The position numbers were made by a program, and so were the translations under genes. A DNA stretch of 64,000 bases from the NCBI GenBank assembly GCA_951799445.1, contig OX637296.1, positions 24,862,001 to 24,926,000 on the forward strand, given 5' to 3'. The notes below the pieces were generated by a model. It was not told the origin of the DNA. It did not search any database and saw only the letters and a list, made by a program, of their open reading frames with translations. Source of the DNA: Pseudisothecium myosuroides (lineage: Eukaryota > Streptophyta > Bryopsida > Hypnales > Lembophyllaceae). Below, one piece after another: positions 22,553-35,216 of the stretch. Each line of letters begins with the position of its first letter. Within the stretch, counting starts at the first letter, position 1.

Positions 22553-22942
22553 GAAGGACGAGGGTGTTACCCAGCGTAAATCACGAGCAGAAAAGGATGA
22601 GAATTGGGGATGAGAAATCGAATCTGGATGAGAATTCCGTAATGCCCGATTACGCAGGAAAACCCGCGCAATTGGGCATTACGTTGCAGAAGCCTCCTAG
22701 GAAATGAACGAGCAATTTCCTGGGAGTGGTTTACGGAGTATTTTAATAACGGTACAATATTCATTCATCCGAGCAATGAAAACAGAGATTCTGAGCACTC
22801 ACCCTATAAGTGCCCTATGTTAGGGTCAATTCCTACATACTTCATGCAATTGGTAATGTCTAAATTCCTAAGAGCGGTGTGACATGTTGCTGATGGTTGG
22901 TTGGCGGGGGAATTAAATCAGTGTAAGGTAATTGTACCGATA

Positions 22943-23670
22943 CCCCTGAAGTCCCAAGGCCATTTTTTATTTTTTATTTTGTCAAAAACAACTCAAAACT
23001 GCCAATTTTGTTGTGGTCGTCCAAGAAAATAGAAAAGTTACAAGAAAAAAAATCTAATTGTGGGATCATGTTGTCTCAAATCATGTGGTAAAAGTTTCAT
23101 GAAGTTTGACTGTACAAATACAAAGATATTAGCATTCAATGTTGTAAAAAATTGTTTTTTTGAACACTGACTTGCAATTTCAGATGACTTTGACCACCAT
23201 TTGTGGAAACTTTTTGCATTATAGACTTTGAGTTTAAATTTTTTGTGTTGAAGAATTGAGTTGAAAGTTCAGAAAATACACACTTGGTTTTCATTCCTTG
23301 AGAAATTGTTAAGTAGAAGTAGATTCAAGATCAAAAGTAAAACTATAGCTCTAAGATGGAATTGAAACACTATAATCCCAAGGGTGAGATTGCCTTAGTA
23401 AGCAAACTTGTCAAACAATTTTTTTTGAAAAATTGTAAAAATTGCATTCAGAAATGAATCCTATAAATTATTTTTTCAAGAAGATGTTCTAATTGTCCAA
23501 AAAATAGGATTGTTTATAACTTTCACATAACAAATCCAAATGGAATGAATCAAAGCTTCCCATGTAGATAAAATTACAATCTATGAGAAAAAAAACTTTT
23601 AAAGATTTTATAGTTTTTTTAAAATGAGGAGTTTTACCTGCCGCACAAAGAAGGACCTTTTGTGCTTTAT
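22943..23670 (+). mobile_element. Degenerate family 1 TTAA element, copy E
   Basis: It starts CCCCTGAAGTCCCAAGGCC and ends near AAGGACCTTTTGTGCTTTA. It keeps interior landmarks of the family in order: ATTGAGTTGAAAGT, GTTAAGTAGAAGTAG, GATGGAATTGAAACAC and GAAATGAATCCTATAAATT. Both TTAA flanks are lost and about 200 bp are missing, so it is an old copy. Confidence 0.7.
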
Positions 23671-26600
23671 CTTTTCTCCCCAAAAACTAATGTGTTTTCT
23701 ATCTTTACAGAAAGTCATGATGAATATTAAGGCCATAGGAGCCTACCCAAATTTCATTTTGTTCCCCAATAGAACAATGGGCTGTTAAGAATTGAGCAAT
23801 TTTGCGACAAATGATGAGCAATATGAGGTGATCCAAATTTTTCCGGTGTAGAAAGATAGGAAATATGTGGATAGCAAATTTTTTGTAGTTTTATTCTTAA
23901 AATAGAAATTACTATGAATTTTGAGAAACAAAAAGTGCTAAGAACCCATAGCCAATGTCTAGACTCTTCCAACCGTGATCATTTGAAAATTACTTTCCCA
24001 CTTCCCACTTCTAGGCATGTATCATGATCTTATTACTGTATGTGTAGGTTAGTTTCGTAAATAACTCGGGAAAATTTGAAAAATGCCGAAAATTTGGAAA
24101 ATTGTACAACTATTTTTGAAAATCTAAAAAATTTCTTTGTTGCTAATTCTGAACATTCAAGAATTATTCTTGAGAAAATTTAGAAAATAGAACACATTCA
24201 TGCATGAATAGAACAAATCAATCCAAAATGTGGATTGTCTAAAACTTAAAAAACTTAAAATGCCGAAAGTGAAGAAATCCAAATAAGGCTGCCGAACTGT
24301 CGAACTTCCAAAACTAAACTATTTCGGCCACAATGTGCCAAAACTGACCTGCGCGTACAGTAGTTTAAACCTTGAAAAGGAGAAAAACATACATGCCCAG
24401 TTTTGGTTGGAAATCTGTTCTTGCCTTGATTGGAAATAGTGCATCCTATAGAGAGGGTATGGATCCTAATTGGAAATTGGTATCTTATGTGGTAACTTAG
24501 AAACGTGTGTTTTCAAATTTTCTAAAAATACAATCTTAAATTGACAGTTTTGCAACTTTGATACATCTTTAAGAATTATGGTCTTTATGAAATGTTCATT
24601 CCTCTTAGGTTCTATATTTAAGTGCTAATTTTCATTTTTTTCCAAAATTTGGCAATTTTTTAAATGAGAAAACATACGAAATGGAGTCCTTTTATGACTA
24701 GTCACACTTACAAAAATGTAGAAGTGTTCTAAGAAATCATACTTGCTTTTATAATTTAGAGCTAAAAACTCACTTATGTTTTAAAGATAATATTTCAACT
24801 CAAAAAATTTCTAATCTTTTTTCATAAAATTAATAAATGAAACATTTCAAACAATGTTTTTGAATATCCAAATTCTCCCAATTTTAAAAGAAAAGGCTTC
24901 ACAAGACACATATGGAACATAAGACATGAGATGCGTTTGTTGCATTATGCACCTAAAACTAATCACTATATAGTATCTATGATGCTAATACATGGTCTTA
25001 AAAAATCCAAATAAATATCTTAGCATGTATTTTATAATAAGACTATTTAGATTTCTCTTGGATTTTATAGACAATTGAAAAGCTATTCTAATGTGTCTAA
25101 ATATGCATGTGGTTTTAGAACATTGTGTAGCTAAATTATCAAATCCATTTGAAATTACCTCTTGAATTAGGACAAGTTTTCATGTTGTATAATTGTTAAA
25201 TAAAAAGATAATTGTTTTCTATCTGCTTTTAGCCAATTGTTTCTTTTGTATTTTCCATCTTAATTTCCCCCCAAAAATGTACCTTGAAGTGGTTGCCTTT
25301 GCAAATATGTTGTTTATCTTTGGATTTAAAGTCATGACTAAAGACAAAATGTTGAACCTTTAAGTTGTGGGATTTAGTGAATTTTAACTTTAGAAATAAC
25401 CTCTGCCACCAAATTTTATGTAATTGACCAAATTTACTAATAAAACAAAACCTATATTGTTCAATACTAATGCCTTATTTTTATACTCTTTGCTATAATT
25501 GTGATCCTATATACTCATTCAAAAATTCCTTATTTGGATGCTTTTTGGATGTGATCATCTTCAAAATAAAGCATTTGAACATTAAAAAGAATGTGATGCC
25601 TTGAGGAGGCTTTGGGTCCCCGCGACATTCACATGGCCTTAGATGAGCTGACCAAAAGATTGCCACATTTACTAGTTGCTTTAATATAACTTTGACACCA
25701 AAACTTGCAGATAGAATGCAAGAAAAGGTTTTCTTCAAATTTAAGGTACAACATACTATTGGAAATGCCTTCAAATGAATTGCTAATATTGTAAATTAAT
25801 CTTCTTAAATCCAAAAAATGAAATCACATGAAGCTTCTAAAATTAGTTGGTAAGGTGGATTTGACGATAGAAAGAACATGAAAAACATAAAGAAGCCTAT
25901 AATGAAAAGACAAGAGGAAGCTATCTTTTTATACCCCAAATTCTTTCTAATGGAAGATTTAATAGGCATTTATTTGGAACAATATTGAAAATGTACCTAT
26001 TGGTTTTTACAACATCTTTTCATACAAATTAAATTCAAGAACCTTTGGTTACATTTTGAAAAGAACTATTTTCAATAAGGTTTTACAATGGCATTGCAGA
26101 TGAAATATTCCAACTGGTGTGTTTCCAAATTTTTTGAATGATATTCAATTCAATCAAAGTCTTCGATACAAGAGAGGAAGTCATCCTAGATTTTTGGGGA
26201 GGACTATAATTGTACCAAAGGGACCTTGCTAGCACTTCTCTAGAATATTATGAAGATGAAAAACAAAACTAAAAAAAGAAGAAAGACAAAATTGATTGCA
26301 AAGTTAATTAGATTGGCAAACTTCAACCTAGCTTTGATGAGTAAGGTAGGCTCCCCTAGAATTTCACTATGCCCTAAAGTACCACATTATAAGATGATCA
26401 TGTTGTGTACATCTCCTAAATTAATATGAACCTATTAATACGGAATCAATTTTAGAACATCTACCAAAAAAAACTTGATCCTTCAATAACTTTTGCATAT
26501 GGTTTTCAAATGATGCGTTCTTTGGTGCACTGAAATCTCCTATCACTTGTCAATGAAAAAATATAGGAATTTTATTAATCTAATAACAGAAACTATTTAT

Positions 26601-27459
26601 AGTAGCAAATATGGTGGTTTGAGTGTTCCTACTTTAGTGTAATATTGCTTTTGCTCGCCTTATTTTTGAGGTGATTGCAAGAAAGACTGGTACTAATTTG
26701 CGTCACACTTGGAATGACAGAGTTGTCATCCACTATAACTTTTGAAGCATGAATCCGATTAACTTGAAATTTTTATTGAAGATGTTTAACTTGATAGCAA
26801 TCAGATCTCTTACTTTTCAAAAACATTAAAAAATCATTTTATATTTCAATTTATCTAATTTGTCACACTTTATAGTTTAGGATTTTTTAATACTGGGGAG
26901 TACGCCAAATTAATGATCTAGAGATGAAATTTTTGTGGTCTATTTTTGCAATAGGTGGGCATGTATCTACCAAAGGGAATTTTAAAAAACAATATTTTAT
27001 GTCCTCTATAAGTGGGCTATTAGGGCTCCCTTGCACACGCACTTCTAAACATTCAAGATGGTTTCAAGATCATTTTTTTGGTCAAATTTCTTCACCATGA
27101 AGTCTTTTCAAATAACTAACTTTTAATTTCTACAGAATTTTTTTTTCCTCATATTTACAAATCAAAACGTCAAGAAATCTATTTTCTTTAAAAGTTCAGC
27201 TCACTCTTTTTTGTAAACAACTTTTGACCTAGATTTTTTTAGGTCTAAAATTTTGTTGATATGTTGTTCTTAGTGTTATATTAATTATCCATATTCATCT
27301 TATTTTAATTTATTTTTTCAAAAGGTAACTGTACAACTAGTATTGAGCTAAACGCTACAAAAATCGGCGGGTCTTTCTTACAATGACTAGCAACTGGGAT
27401 TTTGTTGTATTCTTTCTTTGCAATGGAATTATTTTTTATTTATGTCAAGTAAAAAAAAA
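23671..27459. other. Gene-free AT-rich stretch
   Basis: Nearly 3.8 kb with no supported gene. Short frames near 23754-23972 and 25493-25814 on the - strand show no motif. No inverted ends, target duplications or tandem arrays were recognised. Confidence 0.5.
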
Positions 27460-27797
27460 AAGTAAGGTATGAGGTTCTTAAAGTGCTTGGGCTTTAAAAA
27501 CATCATCTAATGTAGAGATACATTTTGCTTTCGCATTGCACCAACAATATACAAATAGTACATATTTCAAGAAGAAGATGCTTTTAGTGACTACTCCGAT
27601 TCTACTTTGTAAATTCATAACTAATTCCACAAAGCTCCAAAAAATATGAACCGACTTGTTTTAATGCCGATTTCATTCATCTTTCAAGGAAAATTTATAG
27701 AAAAATATTTCAAGAAGTCTACCTTCTCCGAATTAATTACCGGCTCTTACATTGACACTTTCTGGACCACCTTCCTCTTAGTAAGGTAGACAAGCCG
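27460..27797. mobile_element. Diverged relative of the TAAGGTAG element
   Basis: The segment shares blocks with 19800-20070: GAGATACATTTTGCTTTC, TTCATAACTAATTCCAC and TTTCAAGAAGTCTACC appear in the same order. It starts near TAAGGTATGAGG, but a clean right terminal repeat is not visible. Confidence 0.5.
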
Positions 27798-28053
27798 AGT
27801 ACCACCATGAATTACAGTCTGAACATCTTGGGGTCAACTCCAAAAAGGGCACATATTTTTCAGAGGTGCATGCTTGTTTTACAAATTAAACCCAAGTAGA
27901 AATATAATTTTCCTATTCAGATTGTAATTTTTGTGAATTTCTAAAGTGGTATGCCTTGAAAGTACAAACTGCTCATAGTATTGAGTCATAAGCGTCCTAT
28001 AAACAGCCCATAAACACCTTTCCATTTATCCAATGGTACTTAAGCATTTAGTA

Positions 28054-28982
28054 TTAACCCCTAAAGGCCCAAGGCCTTTTTTCTGCCAAAAAACACTCAA
28101 AACTGCCATTTCTATAGCAAAAAGTACAAAAAAATTCAAATTGTTTTTTTTTCACATCTAACCGTAGGATCTTACACCTAATTGGTATGAGAATGTGTGG
28201 AAAAAATTTCAGAATTTTTGACCGCACAGATTGCAAGATATCTGCGTTTAAAGTGGAAAAAACAAGTTTTTCAGCACATTGCGGGACCAGATTTTTTGAC
28301 TTTAAACATTTTTAACTTAAAATTTTTGCACTACAGCGTTTTGAGCTTTAAATCTTTATAGTGGAGAATTGAGTTGAGAGTCTAGGGGGAAAAAAAATAT
28401 TCAAAAAAACTTAATTATCATTCCTAAAAAAATTGTTAAGTAGAAGTAGGTACAAGATAGAAGGAAAATCTAAAATATTAATATATTTTAGATGGAATTA
28501 AAATACACTAATCCCAATGGTGAGATTGTTCTAGCAAGTAAAATAAACCATGAGATTTATTTTTTTTGAAAAATTGCAAAAATAGCATTCAGAAATGAAT
28601 CCTACAAGTTATTTTTTTCAAGAAGATGCTCTAACTGCCCGAAAAACAAGAATGTCCATAACTTCCTCATAACAAATCCAAATGAAATGAATCAAAGCTT
28701 TCCAGATAGACAAAAATATAATCTATGAGAAAAAAAATATTAAGAAAAAAAATTCAAAATTTTGCAAAATTTTTTTGCTGCCCCCCGTCCCCACGCATTC
28801 CAAGAAATGGCATAGCTGTTGTTCCCAGGCACCGATTGTGAAAAAATTATGTCCCCACGTAGGTCTTTCCATTCTCTACCTCCATTAAATTTTTTTGAAA
28901 ATATTACAAACGTGGTTGCAAAAAGGTACATGACCGAAATCGCATTTGTCCCCCGAAGGGACAATGGGCTTTTAGGGGTTAA
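28054..28982 (+). mobile_element. 921-bp family 1 TTAA element, copy D
   Basis: The body 28058-28978 lies between TTAA at 28054-28057 and 28979-28982. Left end CCCCTAAAGGCCCAAGGCC, right end GGGCTTTTAGGGG. Its interior is close to copy A along the whole length, including the A-type right end with GGCACCGATTGTG and CCCCCGAAGGGACAA. Unlike A, B and C it sits in unique-looking sequence and not visibly inside another element. Confidence 0.85.
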
Positions 28983-29202
28983 AGGATTGATATGATACCC
29001 CTTATTGGCCTTGATGGAGTGATTTTGTCAAAAAATGAATGGATTTGGATGTTTTTTTGGATGGAATTGGGTCCAAAAGTAGGATGACAACAAGGATGAT
29101 GGAATTGGATAGCAAATGGAATTGGACTGGTCTACCTCTGTGCAATTTTGTCTTGGAATATTATGACCTGGGTCTTGCGTCATCAATTGGCCAATTACTA
29201 AC

Positions 29203-29334
29203 TTGGTAATTGCAAAGCAAGCCAATTCAGTTATCAGAAATAATTGCCGCTTAGGGCCTACCAAGCTGTGGGTAGCAAGGTTGGCACTGACCTGCAATTA
29301 TTTTTGATAACTCGACCTACTTTGCAATTACCAA
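29203..29334. mobile_element. Foldback MITE-like inverted repeat
   Basis: Arms of about 42-45 bp lie at 29203-29247 and 29294-29334: TTGGTAATTGCAAAG and GTTATCAGAAATAATTGC are matched on the reverse strand with a few mismatches. The intervening 46 bp are unique. No flanking duplication could be assigned. Confidence 0.6.
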
Positions 29335-29705
29335 ACACAATGTCAATATAGGAGAGTTGAGCCATTTAACTTCTTTGATTGCTTAACCAATCAAGACATG
29401 CCACAACGGCAAAAGTCTCTTGCATTTTGATTATGTTAGGTGGATTCACACTCATCAAGTTAATATCAGTTGGTAGTAGTAGAGATTTCTCACATTACTC
29501 TCACTTCTCTCACTCCTAGACCAATGAAATTTCTACTTCATACCCACCCTCTTGAAAATTTGCACAAGGCAAGTAGTGAGCATTATCACTCTTAATTTGC
29601 CTCTCCTTAATCATGCCACGATGGCAAAACTGTCCTGCCGATTGACATTAAGGGCGGTTGTTCCTCACTGAAGTGCACTGGCTGCTGCAATTTTCTGAAG
29701 CAAAA

Positions 29706-29824
29706 CACAAGGAGATTATTTCAGTTTACCATCATGGAAATGTAACAAAGTTTACCACTTTGAAAGTGGTAAAGGTACGTAGTTTACTGCAATAGTTGTA
29801 GTAAACTAAAATAATCTCCTTGTG
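29706..29824. mobile_element. 119-bp MITE with 24-bp inverted ends
   Basis: CACAAGGAGATTATTT starts at 29706 and its reverse complement ends at 29824. The 24-bp arms differ at one base. An inner palindrome, TTTACCACTTTGAAAGTGG, lies near 29751-29770, so the whole element could fold into a compound hairpin. No target duplication is clear. Confidence 0.65.
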
Positions 29825-30141
29825 AAGTATGCCGCATTCTCCATTCTGAGGAATTCAGGATAATCTCACAACGCACCACCGTGAGTCATGAACTCAGCAT
29901 TGAAGTGCTTGAGTTGCTGCCAAGGGCCAACAGCGAGACGCATACTCGATTACTCGCTAGAAGAGCAGGAATGAAATTAGTAAATGCTCTCAAGCCTCGA
30001 CTCCGACCTGATCTGTCCGGAAACTGCATTGATACAACCAGACAGTCAGACCTCCCTAAAGTCACACCCTTGGCAACCAAAATGCATTAAAAAAAAAAAT
30101 TATAAATTATAAAAAAAAAATGCATAGAACAGAGGAGATTT
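29825..30141. other. Unassigned sequence with frames on both strands
   Basis: Open frames of 69 codons (+ strand, 29881-30090) and 64 codons (- strand, 29886-30080) overlap completely. Neither has a recognisable motif, so no gene is called. Confidence 0.3.
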
Positions 30142-30448
30142 TAAGGTAGTAGGCTCATAAACCTACCATCTAAGAGCATGTTTGCCATTTCGGGGAAGCT
30201 AACCTCCTTGAAACAATTTTCAGTAAATTTTAGTAGGAAGAAAAATGGAATTCGCATCTAACCCAAGTCGTTTCATATTTTTTGGAACTTTGTGGAATTA
30301 GTTATGAATTTTTGAAGTTGAAATGAAGTGGTTACTAAAGCGACCACCTCCTCAAATGAAAAATTGTTGGTATATGGAAGAAATCAAAATGTACCTCTAT
30401 GCCATGATCGGTTTTACAGCCTGATCACTTTGTGAGCCTACTACGTTA
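30142..30448. mobile_element. 307-bp TAAGGTAG-ended MITE (uninterrupted copy)
   Basis: Left end TAAGGTAGTAGGCTCATAAA; right end GTGAGCCTACTACGTTA, its inverted partner with one change. On the reverse strand the interior matches the host element at 19798-21037 with the TTAA insertion left out, so it serves as an empty version of that host. Confidence 0.7.
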
Positions 30449-30860
30449 GAGACGTCACTTGAGGTTTGCCTTGATAAGGGGAAAGTTTTGAAGCTGGGAA
30501 TATTAAGGAGCCCATTATGGACTCCAACCTAATTCAATGGAAATGTACACTACTCCAACATTTCAACGTTTAGAATGTTACACTGTTGTAGATTGCACTA
30601 GATTGGGTTGGAGGTTCACAATAGGCTTCCTACCTAAGATTGATCCAGTTGTGCCATTATTTGAATTCCGCTCATCCAACTTCATCCAAAGGCCTACAAG
30701 TTTTCAAAGCAATCAATTGGAGTTGAAGCTTTTCATACTTTGAAGGTGACAATTGAATTCCTAAGAGTCTTGGCATCAATTGGGTGAATTACAAATATTT
30801 TTAGGTGCTTACCATGAATGCTACATGAAATGCACAAAGTACATTCAAAGTATGTTGAAA

Positions 30861-31163
30861 AAGGTAACTTTGTCTAAGATCAGTACAACTAAAACCAACA
30901 GAGAAAGCAATTCAACATGATTCCATTATTATATTATATTGGAAAAATTGTTGTGTGTTCTTGATGGTAGTCAAAAGGGGATTACAAATTATTTTAGGAT
31001 TTTTTTGTGGACAACATATGAATAAACTTTGAATTTTCAAAGAATTGAAAATAGGTGTTTCGACACTAGACTCTTATGAAATAGTGGGAGTACATTTTAG
31101 GCAAGAATTGATAGATGTCGTATTTAGGAAAATGTTAGTTTTAGGTGAAACTTGGTTACCTTA
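30861..31163. mobile_element. About 300-bp AAGGTAACTA-family MITE, copy 1
   Basis: Begins AAGGTAACTTTGTCTAA and ends TTGGTTACCTTA. The interior aligns with 61116-61399: AAGCAATTCAACATG, CATATGAATAAACTTTGAA, AAAATAGGTGTTTC and GAGTACATTTTAGGCAAGAA occur in the same order in both. Confidence 0.65.
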
Positions 31164-32222
31164 GTATTCAAGGATGCGACTAAAGTAGGAGTACCCATTT
31201 CCATCCACGTACCAGAACCTGTTCCCTTTGACTACCCCTCCAATCTGAGCATCAAGTGACTATCCAAACTCCAATTATCAGGTGGTTTTGTGACGATTGG
31301 ATTCTTTGTAATTTGTGTATGGAAATGGGTCCATTGAGCATTGGTTTAGGGTGCTTTTCCTTTTTGCATTTTGACCAAGATTTCTGAAGGCATGTTTTAG
31401 AATTCAAGAGTTTTTTTGTTTTTTTTTTTCTTTCAGATCTTTTTTTTTTCGGAAAAGGAGGTGACCATTAAAAAAACAGAAAGGAAAACAATCAATCCGG
31501 TTCAAGCGGATTTTTCTTTCGGATCTTACACTCTCCCATTTGCCTTCCCTTCTACCTATTTTGTTTTTTGCACCGGCTTCATGGTCTGCTCCTCATGGCT
31601 TAAACGGACGGTTGTGGGTGCTCCCACCTTAGCATGTGTTGAACCAGAAAACGTGGCGCTTTTGAGTGCTTGTACTACTTCACTGCAGTGCGTCACATGT
31701 AAATTAGTCTAGAGCTAGTCTGCAATAGACCACAGAAGCTCTAGCCAGCTCTGAGTTGCAAGACCGACTGCAGGTATTGTCTACTGTACTACTATACTTC
31801 GTATAACTTAACTTCAATTTTGGATCGTACGTTAGAGATTTTAATTATTAGGATCCGATGCCTTCAGCCTCTCCACGTGCACCAGGACCTGCCATGAATA
31901 AAGAGCTCGCTACTGTAGCATGGAGTACGTTACGTTACCCCACTGCTGTTGCAGCACAAGGCTACTTCACTGTTCGAAGTGTGCATGTCTGACTAGCTCT
32001 CAGTCTCCAGTGACCCTTGCTAGACAGGCAGTCGAACGTACTCTTGCGGTGCTTGGTGGCCACAAGGGCCGCCCGCAACGTGAAGCATGTTGCTACAGCC
32101 ACAGCTAGCCACAAGTAATTACAACTGGAACAATCTGTTACTTACTGAGCTCCAGTGGCAGTCGTACGTACGTACGTGCACAAGAACGTACCTTTCTTTT
32201 TCTTTTTCGTTTGACACAAATG
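31164..32222. other. Gene-free stretch, higher GC from about 31500
   Basis: A 98-codon frame (31416-31712) starts in a T-rich run and shows no domain. A lone TAAGGTGGGAGCACCCAC-type end occurs on the reverse strand near 31610-31640. A self-complementary GTACGTACGTACGT run lies at about 32164. No gene is called. Confidence 0.4.
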
Positions 32223-32330
32223 AAACGGAATTTCATTGAAATCAGCCTCCGACCTGAGTGACGGAAACCTTCAGTGTGTTTCCTTAACGCACTTGTGTAA
32301 AAAATAAAAAATAAAAACGGAATTTCATTG
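32223..32330 (+). mobile_element. Short A-tailed retroposon (SINE-like) with 16-bp target duplication
   Basis: AAACGGAATTTCATTG occurs at 32223-32238 and again at 32315-32330. The 76 bp between them begin AATCAGCCTCCGACC after one or two A bases and end in an A-rich tail (AAAAAATAAAAAATAAA). A second copy of the body occurs at 41487-41563 without the duplication. A perfect 16-bp duplication plus an A tail is the signature of target-primed reverse transcription. The body is too short to show a Pol III promoter, so it is probably the 3-prime end of a longer SINE. Confidence 0.8.
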
Positions 32331-35216
32331 CAAGGGTAAAAAGATACAAGCCTGCCAGCCACACAAGAACGTACTTCTGACCATTAAACTTCTCTTTGAT
32401 TTCCTTCCTTATGAGTTATGATAGGTTAAAAAAATAAATCAGATTAATACAGTATAATTAGCGACCCCTATCTGAACTTATTGCATCACAATGCATACTT
32501 CAGCTTCATTTCAGAGTTCATTCTTCTCTTAACAAATCTCATAAAATAAGAATGACTAATTAGATTTAGGTTTTCAAATAGAGAGGAGTTGTACTGTATT
32601 GTACATAGTGGCGAATTAGGTGGAGGTTGCACCTACGTGTACTTACCTTACTTAGAATCGCAGCATGACTTGATGGTAACTGCCAAAACTGTGTAAGAGT
32701 TCTAAACTCTTACGCCCAAAATAAGGATTTCCGCTAGCCATTCCTTTCAGGAAATTAAGTGTTTCGGAGGATCCTGAGACTTTCAGAATGACGCGCGGTG
32801 GAATGGAGACTCAACCCAGCTTGTTGAAGACTTAGATTGCACTTTGTTGATAATGCAGTCTTCAAATGAACTTTGGGAAGATTGTAGCAGTCTTGGCATG
32901 GAGATCTGAGCTAGCTCGTGCTAGGCATGGCAACGAGTGTTTGCTTGTTTGTTCCGGGGACCAGGTTCCGAGATGGTTTTAGTGTAGAAAACTTCAGTTG
33001 ACAATAAATAAAATTATAGACAATTGCAAAACGTGGAATTCCTGATTCCCTACTTGTCTTCTGTGACTGTGTGGTCGGCAGTCTCCACGCATGAGAATAT
33101 TTTTTCTACATACTGCATGTGCCAGACCAATTCGTTTACCGAAAGTTTGAACTTGCATTGGCGAGATTTGAACTAAGCTTATCTATTGCTTAATTTTTTA
33201 TTTATTTTTATCATGTTGCTGAATGCCCAGTGCCTGATATAATTTATAGTTGAAATCCTCTACTATGTCTACTATGTTTGATGAAGGCCCGTTTGAAGGT
33301 CCATGTCGGACTCATTCAAGCTATCGACCACCCTTTTACATGGTGTCTTGAATTTGCAACTGCACTGTTGAGGTTACTCATGTCTCCCTCATTTAGCTAA
33401 TGTAATTGATACAGAAAGATCATCAAATTTAAAGTAGCTAGCTAGGAATACATAAACTGTATTCTTATTTTCAATTCTCTCTCAATACACTTGGTTTCAT
33501 AACTTCAATGAGCATAGATGACACTCTCTCATTGGGTGAAGAGAGGCATGTTCTCTTTCATAAGGTGGGGTTTTTTTAGCATTATGAAACACTCCTTCCT
33601 AGATCCTTAATTGAGTTTGACTGATCAAAATTCAATCATCCAACATTTTGGTTATATCCAGTAATACTAAACCAAAGCCTCAATGAGAAATAATATCCCA
33701 CGCCACCCCCGTGTCTTGACATATTATTTCTCATAATCAGGTTCTCCTACTGCATTACCTAGTCCATTTTCAAAAGAAGAAGAATAAGTAAACGTAGCTC
33801 GTGCATGGACGGTGCAATGGCAGTCTTGAGATGCAATCAATCTAGTGGAGGGTTGGTCTATCAATTCCCTTGCTACTTCTAGAATTGACGAGTGAGTGAT
33901 TTTCAGTTGAATTCCATGTAATTTATACCCTGTCTCTTCCTGCAGCGAAATGCGTGACAAACAATTCACAATATTCTTCCATCTCCAAGCCAGTTGAAAT
34001 CTGTGTCCATATTGTGAAATGAATCACGCAAACAGTTACCGATAAATTCGAGAATCCTGTATCTTTATATATATAACACATAGCCAAGCTTCACACCTGG
34101 AGGCTGGAGTCACATTAATTTATAATTACATAAAGACTCGGACACTTGGTGATTGGTCCGATCAAAGCTTCAGCTATCTAAACTCCAGCGGATTTTAAAC
34201 CAGTACAACTGAAGAATTGTACCCCAGTTGGAACTCATGCACCGCAGGAACACACACACACAGACAGGATTGTTGTGTGAAACCGGGTGTCTCTATGATA
34301 GATATCTCAGGCCGGCTCAGAGAGTCCAGGATACATGTAAGCTTGCATCACCAGTAGAGATCAGGTACGCAGGAGCACCCAATTTGCCACTTAGTTACTG
34401 CAATTTCTGAAAAGCTGTTTGGAATTTTGGTAAAGGAATAAGGTAACAGCATCTAAAATCCTCCGAATAAGTGTTGGAGCATACTTTCTACTATTGCATT
34501 GTAAACGTGTTTATCGGGTCTTGTTGGTAGACTAATGGAGATTCCAGATTATCGGTTCAGCATGTTTTTTTGGGACACTCCATGCATAACTATTATGAGT
34601 GTTCAAAGTAATGGAAATTGGGGTGCACAAAGTTGATCCTAAACTCTCATGTATAAAGGTTGTAGCCTTAAAGCTAGAGTTTGTAGACTGGGATGGTTTT
34701 AGAATCATGTCACAATTGGGTGTAGTGTAGTTCTTAACCTAGAAAATGCTTGATACACATGCAATGATACCATGGTAACAATGTCAAGCTTGAAGTTGTC
34801 AAGCTCTTATAACTAGCACTATGACTACCTCAAGTTAGGACTTGTGAGAACAAATAGTTTGTGCTTGTTTTGCTTTGCACACTCTAGTTTAGTCCTTTCC
34901 AACAAACCTCCATTTCTGCTAAACATGGGTAACAAATTCAAAAAGATTCCTACAATAACTTCAATCATATTTCATAATATAACTTCACTTACAAATTGAT
35001 TGCACTCAAAAACACCTTTGTTTGTACAAGAGATCTATTATAAAATCAATTTCATGATATATATATATATCTGTGTGTGTGTATATATATATACCGATCA
35101 TTCTTCTGTTCCTTGTAGCATTAGTTGATGTCTTTTCTACTTCCATCCACTTCATGCTTCTCCATCACATTGGCCGACTTCAACCTTCTCTTGCAGCTAT
35201 CTATCTGGTTTCCTCC
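32331..35216. other. Gene-free stretch downstream of the F-box remnant
   Basis: No supported gene. A hairpin with 14-bp arms (ATGAGAAATAATAT at 33683-33696 and its complement at 33721-33734) stands out. So does an (AT)n-(GT)n-(AT)n simple repeat at about 35058-35092. The - strand frame 33724-33969 (81 codons) has no recognisable domain. Confidence 0.45.
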
